NCBI RefSeq assembly: GCF_022095695.1
Contig: NZ_JAIFZM010000024.1
Span: 1-36,570, forward strand
Length of the DNA stretch: 36,570 nt
Reading direction: 5' to 3'
Source of the DNA: Oceanobacillus jordanicus
GTDB lineage: Bacteria > Bacillota > Bacilli > Bacillales > Amphibacillaceae
Below, piece by piece: positions 23,036 to 31,543 of the stretch. Below the pieces are notes generated by a model. The model made no database searches and was not told where the DNA came from. It worked only from the letters and a program-made list of their open reading frames with translations. Positions within the stretch are counted from its first letter, which is position 1. Every line of letters begins with the position of its first letter. The position numbers and the translations under genes are program-made.

Positions 23036-23302
23036 CGTCTAGCTCCAGCGCCCAGAGACTAGCGCGACTTCCCTCACCTCCGTACAATAAAGAAGACTTG
23101 TCGATTGGTGACAACCAGAGGCCTAGTCGCACTTATACCCGGAGGGTGAAAGTCAACATCAGCTTCAAACTTCAAGGTGGGTCGACTAAAACCGGCCTTG
23201 CCGGCCAACGCCGACATACCCCTTTTGTAGGGGCATGTTTCCTTTATCTCCTATGGTTCAGTCCAGTCCGTACGTCTCTATACGGGGCGCTTACGCTTTT
23301 GT
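23036..23302. repeat. Long Bacillaceae-type intergenic repeat, copy B
   Basis: About 265 bp with ends CGTCTAGCTCCAGCGCCC and GGGGCGCTTACGCTTTTG, the long form of the repeat also present at 14214-14429. It additionally contains GACTTCCCTCACCTCCGTAC and GACTTGTCGATTGGTGACAA, which copy A has lost. The shared core CGCACTTATACCCGGAGGG starts at 23129. Internal short inverted repeats (GGCCTTGCCGGCC, TACCCCTTTTGTAGGGG-type) imply a folded transcript. It fills the whole gap between gsaB and the Bce permease; the open frame across it is incidental. Confidence 0.82.
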
Positions 23303-25219
23303 TTACATAACTTTATTTAGCTTTGTTGTATAAATATTTCGGATGATAATGAAATTGATGAAATGTACTGCGAAATAGAGCGAATAAACAAAAATACTTG
23401 GTATGAGCACATTGGAAACCAATATATTTTGTAATGCTTTAAATGCAAATCCGGCGTGTACTGCCGCTACCGAAAAAGGTAGAAAGAATAATAGAGCCAC
23501 TTGTCGGCTTGCTATTTTTCTCATTTCCTTACTCGTTAACCCTATCCGATATAAGGAATAGTAATGTTTTAAATCCTTATCAATACCCTGGTACATTCGA
23601 AAATATAAAATAGAACCTGCAGCTAAAAAGAATAAGACACTAATAAATATACCAAAAAAGAACAGATAAGACATACTCTGCCTCATCATGAGGTAAAAAT
23701 CAGCTTGTGAATCGGTAAAGGCGATTTCTGGGTTAACCTGGTTCAATACATTTTCCGTTTTCGTAGCATAGTTAAGTGAATTAGGGATGTCCATGACGTA
23801 ATTGTAGCGTATACTACTTGTTTCTGCTTCTTGCTTAAATTGTTTATATTGTTCATCTGAGACAATTAATTGCACATTTGTACCGATCGAGGAGTTTAAA
23901 GGGCTTACTTCCCAGTCTAGGGATAGGTTTGTAGTTGTTTGCCCAGTCTTAACTCCTATAACCTCCGGGATGCTTTTTGTATAACTATCGATAAGATCTT
24001 GAACAAACAAAATCCCCTTTCCATATTGTGGCTCCGCTTTTGCTTCAACGCCTTTTAGGTCCATCATTTGCTGATAGTCTGAATATCCATACACCAACAC
24101 GGGTGTTTTGTCCCAGTTACTTAAGGTCGACTCGGTTTCAGTACGAATTGCAGTTGCTAGTGTGGACTCATAAGGGATAAATTGTTCCTTAAATTGTGTC
24201 TCTACGTCTGTGACCACGCTCTCGAACTCTTCCAGTTTAGCATTTTCATTACTTAATAAAGAGACAGCTTGTGGCGTAAAACGTAATGTCTCTGCCTCCA
24301 CACCTCGCAACAGACCAAATAGTACACCGCTTGAGGTAAAAGCAACAGCACTTAAGATCGTTACTATAAAGAGAATTCGAGCATTTTCCTTCAATTTATA
24401 AGATAGGTCGGAAATGGTTAAAAGATTTAAGTTCCGATATAAAAGCGACTTGTTTCTCTTTAGAAGATTGGTTGTCGCAATACTAAGCTGAGTAAACAAA
24501 AAGTAAGTGCCGGGAATAATGAGTGCTAAGATGGGAAACATTCGCCACATAATCGAAATTAAGTCAGCTGTATAAGCTAGGTAATAAGCATACACTACGG
24601 CACCTAAAGCAAGGGTGCTAAGGATCCATGAAAACTTTGGTGTTCGTCTTGATTCTAAAGAACCGCGAAAAACCTCCATTACGGATTTTGTGCGCAGTGT
24701 CCATACTACGGCAAGGGTGTTAAGTTCAAACATAATAAAAAATAATAGCACGGTTAGCCCAATTGCTCGCCATGAAAGGTGAAACGGTAAAATGTCATCT
24801 ATACCGAGTACGGCGGAAAAAACCATGAGAAAGAGCTTTGTTAGGAGGGCACCGACTGCTATACCAGCTAGGATAGATGTCAATCCAATAATGGTATTCT
24901 CTAAGATGAGTAGCCTGTTCAGCTGGGATTTTTTAATTCCCAAAGTAGTTAAGAGTCCATACTCTTTCTTACGGGATTTAATAAAGGTTCCGGTTGAGTA
25001 GAGTACAAATAGAAAAGAAAAGATGTATATCATAACCTCTGATGCAATGATTCCAGATTGGACAACATCATGAAATTCATAGTTCCGTATGGCCGGATGA
25101 AAAATAACCACTGCATACATGAAGAAAACAGTAACAGCGAACATGCAGCTAAGGAAATAGCTTACATATGCTCTCGTATTACGTTTTACATTATTAAAAG
25201 CGAACTGTCTGAAAGTCAT
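23303..25219 (-). CDS. Bce-type ABC transporter permease (BceB-like)
   Basis: A 638-residue permease of the BceB type: FtsX-like domains, about ten spans, and a large extracellular domain of about 200 residues between spans 7 and 8 (roughly 310-510), the hallmark of peptide-antibiotic resistance transporters. It works with the ATPase just upstream (overlap 26 bp) and both removes the antimicrobial peptide from its lipid target and signals to the cognate histidine kinase. RBS GGGGGAAA precedes the ATG. The exact drug (bacitracin, lantibiotic or other) cannot be predicted. The ORF ends at the edge of repeat copy B. Confidence 0.92.
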   Translation of the reverse strand: MTFRQFAFNNVKRNTRAYVSYFLSCMFAVTVFFMYAVVIFHPAIRNYEFHDVVQSGIIASEVMIYIFSFLFVLYSTGTFIKSRKKEYGLLTTLGIKKSQLNRLLILENTIIGLTSILAGIAVGALLTKLFLMVFSAVLGIDDILPFHLSWRAIGLTVLLFFIMFELNTLAVVWTLRTKSVMEVFRGSLESRRTPKFSWILSTLALGAVVYAYYLAYTADLISIMWRMFPILALIIPGTYFLFTQLSIATTNLLKRNKSLLYRNLNLLTISDLSYKLKENARILFIVTILSAVAFTSSGVLFGLLRGVEAETLRFTPQAVSLLSNENAKLEEFESVVTDVETQFKEQFIPYESTLATAIRTETESTLSNWDKTPVLVYGYSDYQQMMDLKGVEAKAEPQYGKGILFVQDLIDSYTKSIPEVIGVKTGQTTTNLSLDWEVSPLNSSIGTNVQLIVSDEQYKQFKQEAETSSIRYNYVMDIPNSLNYATKTENVLNQVNPEIAFTDSQADFYLMMRQSMSYLFFFGIFISVLFFLAAGSILYFRMYQGIDKDLKHYYSLYRIGLTSKEMRKIASRQVALLFFLPFSVAAVHAGFAFKALQNILVSNVLIPSIFVYSLYFAVHFINFIIIRNIYTTKLNKVM

Positions 25220-25970
25220 CTGTATTTCCCCCGAGTATGGATTGCACGTTTAAAATATCCTGGAAGAAACGCTGTCGATTATCTCCCTTATGTATTTCAT
25301 TAAACAGCTTTCCATCTTTAATGAAAATTACCCTACCGCAAAAGCTTGCTGCAAAGGGATCATGTGTCACCATAATGGTTGTCGTTTTCTTTTCTTGATG
25401 GAGGAATTGCAGTGCTTCCATTACCTGTCGTGAAGCTTTGGAATCAAGATTTCCTGTAGGCTCGTCTGCATAAATGACGGTCGGCTCGTGAATGATTGCC
25501 CGCGCAATGGCAGCTCGTTGCAGTTGCCCACCAGACACTTCAAAAATACGCTTGTCCACTAGCTCTGCTATCCCAAGTTGTTCTGTCACAAGTTGTAATC
25601 TTTCCTTCATTTCATTTACCTTCCACTTGTTTAAGGTAAGTGGCAGCATAATATTTTCCCCGATGGTTAATGTTTCTAATAGATTATAATCCTGGAAAAT
25701 AAAGCCTGTTTCTTTTCTGCGAAATGCAGCTAGTTTATTTCGCGATAAATTGGTGACCGTCGTTTGGTCGATCGTCACTGTTCCAGATGTGGGACTATCT
25801 ATTGTAGAGAGTAGATTAAGCAAGGTCGTCTTGCCGCTACCGGAAGGCCCCATAATTCCAATGAATTCACCTTTGCCTACAGCTAGATGGAATTGATGGA
25901 GGGCTTCATGTTGCACACCTCTTTGGCTCCCATATATTTTTGTGAGATTAGCAGCGGTTAATATAGGCAT
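25194..25970 (-). CDS. Bce-type ABC transporter ATPase (BceA-like)
   Basis: A 258-residue MacB/LolD-type ATPase with Walker A GPSGSGKTT (about 40-48), Q-loop in FIFQDYNLL, signature VSGGQLQRAAIARAI, Walker B VIYADEPTGNLD and switch His in VTHD. It is the partner of the BceB-like permease. RBS AGGAGG 9 nt from the ATG. It lies 68 bp downstream of the kinase gene. In this family the transporter operon is normally induced by the adjacent response regulator; I looked for an inverted-repeat operator in 25971-26038 and saw none that was clear. Confidence 0.94.
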   Translation of the reverse strand: MPILTAANLTKIYGSQRGVQHEALHQFHLAVGKGEFIGIMGPSGSGKTTLLNLLSTIDSPTSGTVTIDQTTVTNLSRNKLAAFRRKETGFIFQDYNLLETLTIGENIMLPLTLNKWKVNEMKERLQLVTEQLGIAELVDKRIFEVSGGQLQRAAIARAIIHEPTVIYADEPTGNLDSKASRQVMEALQFLHQEKKTTTIMVTHDPFAASFCGRVIFIKDGKLFNEIHKGDNRQRFFQDILNVQSILGGNTDDFQTVRF

Positions 25971-26038
25971 ATAAATACGCCTCCTGTCGTTGTGTTAAGT
26001 TTCCTTTTAATTTGGTTAGGGCACCATTCTCCTAAAGT

Positions 26039-27037
26039 TTACTGACGAAAGGTAATCACGACAGTGGTTCCTTGATCTATTTCAGAGGTAACCGAGAGAT
26101 CATGATCCAATGCATCGCAGATTTCCTTGGAAAGATAGAGTCCCATCCCTGTAGATTCCCTGTGGTTTCTACCATTTAAGCCAGTAAAGAAAGGATCAAA
26201 TACCCGAGAAAGATCTTGTGAGGGAATACCACGCCCTGTATCACTGACTTTTAGCGTGATTTTTCCAAACGTTGTATCTGAAGTGAAATGAATTTTATCT
26301 GATTCTTCCTTTGAATACTTAATAGCATTGGAAAGAATCTGGCTTATGACAAATCGAAACCACTTTTTATCTGTTGTAATCTTGATAGATTCGTCAATGT
26401 TAAGGACTGGGAAAACTTGATTGCGAATAAAGCTCGATTTAAAGTCCTTAATGACATCTTTTACCGTTTCTTTTAAAAAGACACGCTGGACATGAAAGTC
26501 CCGATCAAATTTCTGTAGCCTTGATTGGTATAGAGCTAGGTCGAGTCCCTGTTGCAAGCGCTCAAGTTCTTCCTGCATACTGTGATGGAAATCTTCTGGT
26601 AAATTATATTTTTCCTTCTGTATGGTGAGATGCATCACGGAAACAGGTGTCTTCATTTGATGCACCCATTGCTGGATGAAATGAAACTCCATTTGTTTCT
26701 GTTGTTTTAACTGTTCCATCTCATTTGCATACTGGTTTGTCTGCATATCGTGTTGTCTTTTCACAATCGCAAGCAAGTGGTTTGGTGGGTCTGGCATTTC
26801 ATTAATTGCTTCTTGTCCCTTTGCTAGCGTGGTGTAATATGTTTTTAATGTATAAAACCGAAAGCCAAGAAATACAAGCAGGCAAATAAAAGGAAGAATG
26901 AGTAAGTAAATTGCAATATCCCAGCTAAGGGTTGTACCGGTAATATACAAATATAGCTGCACAATCCCGATGATGAGCAAGCATTGGGATAAAAAGAAAA
27001 GAATGAAGAGCAAGCTGTCTTTCAGGAAGTTTCTCAT
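26039..27037 (-). CDS. Intramembrane-sensing histidine kinase (BceS-like)
   Basis: A 332-residue kinase with two N-terminal spans (about 9-29 and 35-56) joined by a very short loop, so no extracellular sensor domain; such kinases are activated by their Bce transporter. The H-box is FIQQWVHQMKTPVSV (phosphoacceptor His in VHQMKTP), the N-box SNAIKYSKE, and the G-boxes DTGRGIP and STGMGLYLSK. I start at 27037, where ATGA overlaps the response regulator stop; a start at 27052 is possible but lacks a spaced RBS (GGAGC sits 8 nt before 27037). Confidence 0.93.
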   Translation of the reverse strand: MRNFLKDSLLFILFFLSQCLLIIGIVQLYLYITGTTLSWDIAIYLLILPFICLLVFLGFRFYTLKTYYTTLAKGQEAINEMPDPPNHLLAIVKRQHDMQTNQYANEMEQLKQQKQMEFHFIQQWVHQMKTPVSVMHLTIQKEKYNLPEDFHHSMQEELERLQQGLDLALYQSRLQKFDRDFHVQRVFLKETVKDVIKDFKSSFIRNQVFPVLNIDESIKITTDKKWFRFVISQILSNAIKYSKEESDKIHFTSDTTFGKITLKVSDTGRGIPSQDLSRVFDPFFTGLNGRNHRESTGMGLYLSKEICDALDHDLSVTSEIDQGTTVVITFRQ

Positions 27038-27735
27038 GCCAATTCGCTCCATGTATTGACCAGCTTATAACCAGCACCTCGTACTGTTTGAATACTATTT
27101 GGTATACCGATGTCCTCCAGTTTTTTGCGTAAACGGGTAATGTTTACAGACAGCGTGTTATCATCGACAAATGTTTCATCATCCCATAAAGCCTCCAACA
27201 AATTGGAGCGACTAAGCACTTGATTTAACTGTTCCATAAGTGTTTTTAGTAGAATAAATTCATTCTTTGTCAGTAAAACGGTTTGTTCATTAAATTGAGC
27301 TTCCATAGCTGTAAGGTAAAGGTGAAAGCCTGCAATTTCAATGAAGTCTGCCTGCTTTGTATTGGCATACTCTCCGTAGCTTCGTCGCATAATGCTTTTT
27401 ATCTTTGCTTGTACCACATCAAAATCGAATGGTTTTGTTATATAATCATCCCCGCCATTTTCAATTGCCATCACTTGGTCCATGCCGGAATCCCTTGCTG
27501 AAAGGAAAATGATAGGGCAATTGGATACATGGCGTATTTGACGGCACCAATAAAAGCCATCAAAGCGTGGTAAATTGATATCCAGCAATACTAAGTGAGG
27601 CGAGATCTTCTGGAATTCTTCCATAATCGTATCAAAGGCTTCGACAAGAAAGACCTCATATTCATACCGTTCTAGATATTCCTTTAAAAGATTTGCTATT
27701 TTTGGATCATCTTCAATAAGGTAAATTCTTTTCAT
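27034..27735 (-). CDS. OmpR-family response regulator (BceR-like)
   Basis: A 233-residue regulator with an N-terminal receiver (acidic pair in IEDDPK, phosphoacceptor Asp in LVLLDINLP, conserved Lys in YITKPFD) and a C-terminal OmpR/PhoB winged helix (LTKNEFILLKTLMEQ ... DDNTLSVNITRLRKKL ... IQTVRGAGYKL). First gene of the regulator-kinase-ATPase-permease run; the kinase start overlaps its stop by 4 bp. It should activate the BceAB-like genes downstream when the transporter senses a cell-wall-active peptide. Confidence 0.95.
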   Translation of the reverse strand: MKRIYLIEDDPKIANLLKEYLERYEYEVFLVEAFDTIMEEFQKISPHLVLLDINLPRFDGFYWCRQIRHVSNCPIIFLSARDSGMDQVMAIENGGDDYITKPFDFDVVQAKIKSIMRRSYGEYANTKQADFIEIAGFHLYLTAMEAQFNEQTVLLTKNEFILLKTLMEQLNQVLSRSNLLEALWDDETFVDDNTLSVNITRLRKKLEDIGIPNSIQTVRGAGYKLVNTWSELA

Positions 27736-27859
27736 AACGTCCCCGACCTTCTATTTTATTACCTCTATCGTATCTCATCCTCCTGAAAAAATAAATGACA
27801 AGCTAATGTAACTGAAAGCATAGAATAAAGTATAGTAATTAATTGTAGAAGGGGATTCT

Positions 27860-28291
27860 ATGGAAACTATTCCATTTGTTCTATTGGCTGGTATTTGCGC
27901 TATTATGCTGCAAGGAATCATTGATTTTATACGTGGGAAAAAACTGCAAAGAGGGATGCGAGAAAGCCGTTTTTCAACAGAGTTATTTTATGGACTTATT
28001 ATTATTTATCTTATGGTAATGATCGGCTTTGGGCTGATTTATTTTATGCTTTCTTTTGAGGAGATTATTTTAGTGGAGAGCGGGGTGCCACGTGAGGTGG
28101 GGCCAACTGGATCGTTTATTCATTCCATGTATTTTAGTGGGGTGACATTGCTGACAATCGGTTATGGAGATATCACACCTGTGGGCGTGGGAAGGTTCAT
28201 TGCAGTAATTGAAGCATTAATTGGTTATATTTTACCAGCAGCCTTTGTGCTCCGGCTTGTTCAATATGGACAGCGAAGCAGGGGAGAATGA
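27860..28291 (+). CDS. Two-span potassium channel (Ion_trans_2)
   Basis: A 143-residue membrane protein with an N-terminal span, a second span near 47-67, a re-entrant pore loop with the K+ selectivity filter TIGYGD (about 97-102) followed by ITPVGVG, and a final span. No RCK or other cytosolic gating domain is present, so it may be ungated or act with a separate regulatory subunit. RBS GAAGGGG lies about 6 nt from the ATG. Transcribed divergently from the response regulator and leading into bcp. Confidence 0.88.
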   Translation: METIPFVLLAGICAIMLQGIIDFIRGKKLQRGMRESRFSTELFYGLIIIYLMVMIGFGLIYFMLSFEEIILVESGVPREVGPTGSFIHSMYFSGVTLLTIGYGDITPVGVGRFIAVIEALIGYILPAAFVLRLVQYGQRSRGE

Positions 28292-28344
28292 TCCAGCTTT
28301 TAGGATGTGCTATAGTGGTACCAGTACATATAGGAGGGATTTTG

Positions 28345-28812
28345 ATGACAGTAGAACTAGGAAAAGAAGTAACAGACTTTACGCTGCATAATCAGAATGG
28401 GGAAGAGGTTCGTTTGTCTGATTACAGAGGAAAGCATGTTGTATTGTATTTTTATCCGAAAGACATGACCCCAGGTTGCACTACGGAGGCTTGTGATTTT
28501 CGTGATGCACATAAAAGCTTTGAAGAATTGGATGCAGTGATTCTCGGTGTGAGTCCAGATCCGGTAGATTCTCATCAGAAGTTTATCAATAAGCATGAGT
28601 TACCATTTTTCCTATTAGCGGATGAGGAACACAAGGTGGCTGAGCAGTTTGCTGTGTGGAAGCTGAAAAAGAACTTCGGAAAAGAGTATTATGGGATAGA
28701 GCGCTCTACCTTTATTGTTGATAAAGATGGCAAATTGATCAAGGAATATCGCAAGGTCCGAGTTGATGGACATGTGGAAGATGCTTTGGAATATTTGAGA
28801 GAAAATCAGTAG
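28345..28812 (+). CDS. bcp: Peroxiredoxin of the BCP/PrxQ type
   Basis: A 155-residue thiol peroxidase that reduces hydrogen peroxide and organic hydroperoxides. The PrxQ active site PGCTTEAC gives peroxidatic Cys45 and resolving Cys50, with RSTFIVDKDG in the C-terminal half. ATG at 28345 is supported by AGGAGGG 7 nt upstream; an upstream ATG at 28288 overlapping the channel gene would add 19 residues with no homologous look. It corresponds to B. subtilis ygaF, near perR. Confidence 0.95.
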   Translation: MTVELGKEVTDFTLHNQNGEEVRLSDYRGKHVVLYFYPKDMTPGCTTEACDFRDAHKSFEELDAVILGVSPDPVDSHQKFINKHELPFFLLADEEHKVAEQFAVWKLKKNFGKEYYGIERSTFIVDKDGKLIKEYRKVRVDGHVEDALEYLRENQ

Positions 28813-28912
28813 AAAGCTGATTCTCTCACGGAGACTTTAGTGCAAAGTTCTTACGGTACGCTAGAAATACTTCGCTGAATATTAGTTAACTTCATTTGGG
28901 AATAGTCACGCT

Positions 28913-28948
28913 AACGCTAAGCGACTTAATAGTCGTTTGGCGTTTTTT
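28913..28948 (+). terminator. Terminator after bcp
   Basis: AACGCTAAGCGACT (28913-28926) and AGTCGTTTGGCGTT (28931-28944) form a 14-bp stem with two G-T pairs and a TAAT loop, followed by Ts. The 100 bp between the bcp stop and this hairpin hold an imperfect GAGAG/CTCTC hairpin over the stop codon and nothing else that I recognise. Confidence 0.9.
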
Positions 28949-29082
28949 TAAATGATTCTACAAAATTATATAGAAATCCATATCTATTTCGATGACAGCA
29001 CTTATAGTTCTATACAATCCAATTTCTGAATAGATTTGAAACAAGCTTTGTTATTAAATCTATTGAAATTAGGGGTGGGAGT

Positions 29083-29751
29083 ATGGAACTACAGCGGTAT
29101 GAAAGTAGGGTCAGTAAGCCAAGTGCGGAGAAAAAGCGGGTGTACCTTCTAGTTAAACGAGTGCTGGATATAATAGTTAGCTTTCTTCTGTTAATTCTAT
29201 TTACCCCTCTTATACTGATAGTAGCAAGAATCATTTACAAACAAGAAGGCGGCCCAGTTTTAGCCAAGTCATGGAGGGTAGGGGTGCATGAACGGCCATT
29301 TATTCTCTATGAGTTCCGAACTTTTTCTACTCCTTCACGGGTTATTTCCGCCTTCCCAAGACCTGCTACTGTTACAAGAGCACACTATAGACAGCAACAG
29401 ATGATAAGAGAAAGACAGCAGCAAGTACTGACACCGATTGGAAAAAAACTGAGGAAGTTTAAGCTCCATAAGCTGCCACAGTTATGGAATGTATTAAAAG
29501 GAGAGATGAGTTTTGTTGGCCCAATAGCCGTAGATCGAGAAACAGTCGTAACCTACAATCAGTACGAGTACCGGCGCATGGCTATGAAGCCAGGGATTAC
29601 AGGATTCACGCGGGTGTATACTCCCGGCCTTCGAAAAGATTTAAAGATTGAACAAGATCTCTATTATATGAAATATCGGACATTAAAGATGGACATGATC
29701 ATATTATTCCGTGCTATCCGGCGTCTTTTTAAAAATAAAACCACTAAATAG
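29083..29751 (+). CDS. Phosphoglycosyltransferase-like protein lacking the catalytic Asp-Glu
   Basis: A 222-residue protein of the bacterial sugar transferase family (PF02397; PglC/WcaJ/EpsL group), which attaches a sugar phosphate to undecaprenyl phosphate. Seen: KRVLDI (25-30), a re-entrant hydrophobic helix (28-50), YEFRTF (76-81), LPQLWNVLKGEMSFVGP (131-147) and KPGITGF (169-175). The catalytic dyad normally reads D-E directly before LPQL; here it is His129-Lys130. The usual GPRP is GPIA. Enzymes without the dyad should be inactive or altered, so the role is unclear. RBS GGGGTGGGAG. No capsule genes are nearby. Confidence 0.88.
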   Translation: MELQRYESRVSKPSAEKKRVYLLVKRVLDIIVSFLLLILFTPLILIVARIIYKQEGGPVLAKSWRVGVHERPFILYEFRTFSTPSRVISAFPRPATVTRAHYRQQQMIRERQQQVLTPIGKKLRKFKLHKLPQLWNVLKGEMSFVGPIAVDRETVVTYNQYEYRRMAMKPGITGFTRVYTPGLRKDLKIEQDLYYMKYRTLKMDMIILFRAIRRLFKNKTTK

Positions 29752-29810
29752 TGTTAAATGGACAAAAAAAGTTTTACTATAAATGTAAGAACATATACGG
29801 GGGAAAATAT

Positions 29811-30758
29811 ATGATTTTATTTTCAAGTAACGTGGAAAACAAGCTACAAGAAAAGTTAATAAAAGCAAACCCAACACACCAATTTATCTTTTGTACGAAT
29901 ATGGATGAAGCGAGAGAGATTCTTCCAAAAGCAGAAATCCTTGTAACATACGGAGAGGACCTTACAGAAGAACTAATAAATGAAGCAACATCATTGAAAT
30001 GGATTATGGTGATTTCGGCAGGAATGGAAAAAATGCCGTTAGAGGCAATCAAGCAGCGGGCGATACTCGTCACAAATGCACGTGGCATTCACCGGATTCC
30101 CATGGCGGAGTATGCTATTTCGATGATTTTACAAGTATACAGACAAACGAAAAAGCTTATTGATCATGAAAAAAGTCATCAATGGGCAAAGCATCTACAA
30201 ATGGAAGAACTTCATGGAAAAACCATGGTCATACTCGGAGCTGGAGCAATAGGACAAGAAGTAGCAAAACTGGCCTCGGCGTTCCAAGTAAAAACGATCG
30301 GGGTATCAAGAAGCGGAGCATCAATTGATTTCTTTGATGAAGTACATCAAATGGATACTTTGCCATCACTCCTTCCCAAGGCAGATATTTTTATCTCTAT
30401 TTTGCCAAGTACGAATGAAACTAGAGGAATACTCCATTACGGTCACTTGGAGGCATTGCCTAATCATGCTTTGTTCCTGAATATGGGGAGAGGGGATGTC
30501 ATTGCATCAGCTGATATTATTCGTGGAGTAGAGCAAGGGCAAATCGCTCATGCTGTACTAGATGTATTTGAACAGGAGCCCTTACCAGCAGACAATCCAT
30601 TATGGGATAACGAATTTATTACCTTAACCCCACATATATCTGCGAGCTCTAGACACTATGAAGCACGAGCTTTGGAAATTTTCCAAGAGAACCTTTTTAT
30701 CTATAATAAAGAGAAAAAAAATTATGTGAATGAAATAGACGTAACCAGGGGGTATTAA
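29811..30758 (+). CDS. D-isomer-specific 2-hydroxyacid dehydrogenase
   Basis: A 315-residue NAD(P)-dependent dehydrogenase. The nucleotide-binding motif GAGAIGQEVAK is present, and the catalytic Arg, Glu and His lie in NMGRGDVI, DVFEQEPLP and LTPHISASS. The substrate is unassignable: the family includes phosphoglycerate, glyoxylate and D-lactate enzymes. I start at 29811 (MILFSSNV), with CGGGGG about 8 nt upstream; 20 codons of frame upstream have no RBS. Followed after 2 bp by the cobalamin adenosyltransferase, so they share an mRNA. Confidence 0.9.
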   Translation: MILFSSNVENKLQEKLIKANPTHQFIFCTNMDEAREILPKAEILVTYGEDLTEELINEATSLKWIMVISAGMEKMPLEAIKQRAILVTNARGIHRIPMAEYAISMILQVYRQTKKLIDHEKSHQWAKHLQMEELHGKTMVILGAGAIGQEVAKLASAFQVKTIGVSRSGASIDFFDEVHQMDTLPSLLPKADIFISILPSTNETRGILHYGHLEALPNHALFLNMGRGDVIASADIIRGVEQGQIAHAVLDVFEQEPLPADNPLWDNEFITLTPHISASSRHYEARALEIFQENLFIYNKEKKNYVNEIDVTRGY

Positions 30759-30760
30759 GC

Positions 30761-31312
30761 ATGCGTATTTATACACGATCAGGTGATAAGGGGCAAACTT
30801 CATTAATTTACGGAAAGCGGGTAGCAAAAAACGATTTACGGGTAGAAGCTTATGGTACATGTGATGAGACGAATTCCATGATAGGACTTGGGGTGAGCTT
30901 TCTGGACGAAGAAGCGTTTGAAGGGAAAGACATTTTCCTTCAAAGAATGCAGCGCGTCCAAACGATCCTATTTCATGTAGGGGCGGAATTGGCGACACCA
31001 CAGGATAAAGAAGTGACCTGGAAGCTAAAACAGGAACACATTGAGGAATTGGAAAAGGAAATTGATGAGTGGGACGCAACACTTGAGCCATTAAAAAACT
31101 TTATTCTTCCGTCTGGCCATCGTGCAGCCAGTGCCTTGCATGCAGCTCGAACTGTGGCACGCCGAGCAGAAAGAACAGCAATTGGGGTGGAAGAAGTGAA
31201 TCCACTTGTCGTATCCTATCTAAATCGCCTATCGGATTATCTTTTTGTAGCTGCACGCTATGTAAATAAGCAGTTAGGTCGGACAGAATCTCACTTAAGA
31301 GCAGATGTATAA
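30761..31312 (+). CDS. PduO-type ATP:cob(I)alamin adenosyltransferase
   Basis: A 183-residue enzyme that transfers adenosyl from ATP to cob(I)alamin, forming adenosylcobalamin. Signature motifs are the N-terminal ATP-binding TRSGDKGQTSLIYG, EAYGTCDETNSMIG, and the C-terminal ARRAERT and YLNRLSDYLFVAARY. It is the five-helix-bundle PduO family, usually trimeric. RBS AGGGGGT. Its place between a hydroxyacid dehydrogenase and perR suggests general cofactor supply rather than a dedicated diol or ethanolamine operon, since no such genes are present. Confidence 0.95.
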   Translation: MRIYTRSGDKGQTSLIYGKRVAKNDLRVEAYGTCDETNSMIGLGVSFLDEEAFEGKDIFLQRMQRVQTILFHVGAELATPQDKEVTWKLKQEHIEELEKEIDEWDATLEPLKNFILPSGHRAASALHAARTVARRAERTAIGVEEVNPLVVSYLNRLSDYLFVAARYVNKQLGRTESHLRADV

Positions 31313-31445
31313 TGCTCACTCTTTTCGTTTTGGGTAAATTGTAAATTTATTGTTTTCGTATTATGTTTCCTGCTCCATGGGCACTCTATGCTTTTCTTAT
31401 TTGTACAAGGACTCATAATTATTTGCATGTCTTCATATACTTTTA

Positions 31446-31492
31446 TTGACAGAATTAGTTATGAGAGCGTACACTATTTATAAAGATTATAA
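31446..31492 (+). promoter_or_regulatory. perR promoter and PerR box
   Basis: TTGACA (31446-31451) and TACACT (31470-31475) are 18 bp apart. Immediately downstream, TTATAAAGATTATAA (31478-31492) matches the Per box TTATAATNATTATAA at all but one specified position. This is the geometry for PerR autorepression. Confidence 0.8.
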
Positions 31493-31543
31493 ACTAATAA
31501 TGTACTTATAATTGTATAAAATATAAAAGAGAGGTGGATGACG

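Noticed and set aside
23020-23310. 96-codon open frame
   Set aside because: It lies inside repeat copy B; no RBS and no relation to any family.
28288-28344. Upstream start for bcp overlapping the K+ channel stop
   Set aside because: No RBS there, whereas AGGAGGG precedes the ATG at 28345, and homologues start at that point.
28826-28890. Degraded third copy of the GCGGAGGGAAA palindromic repeat after bcp
   Set aside because: Only short scattered similarity (CACGGAG, GAAATA..TTCGCT); not enough to support.
30624-31091. 155-codon antisense frame
   Set aside because: Opposite strand of the hydroxyacid dehydrogenase and adenosyltransferase genes; no RBS or recognisable protein.
31509-31523. Second Per box TTATAATTGTATAAA near the perR RBS
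   Set aside because: Only the left half fits the consensus; the site at 31478-31492 is far better.
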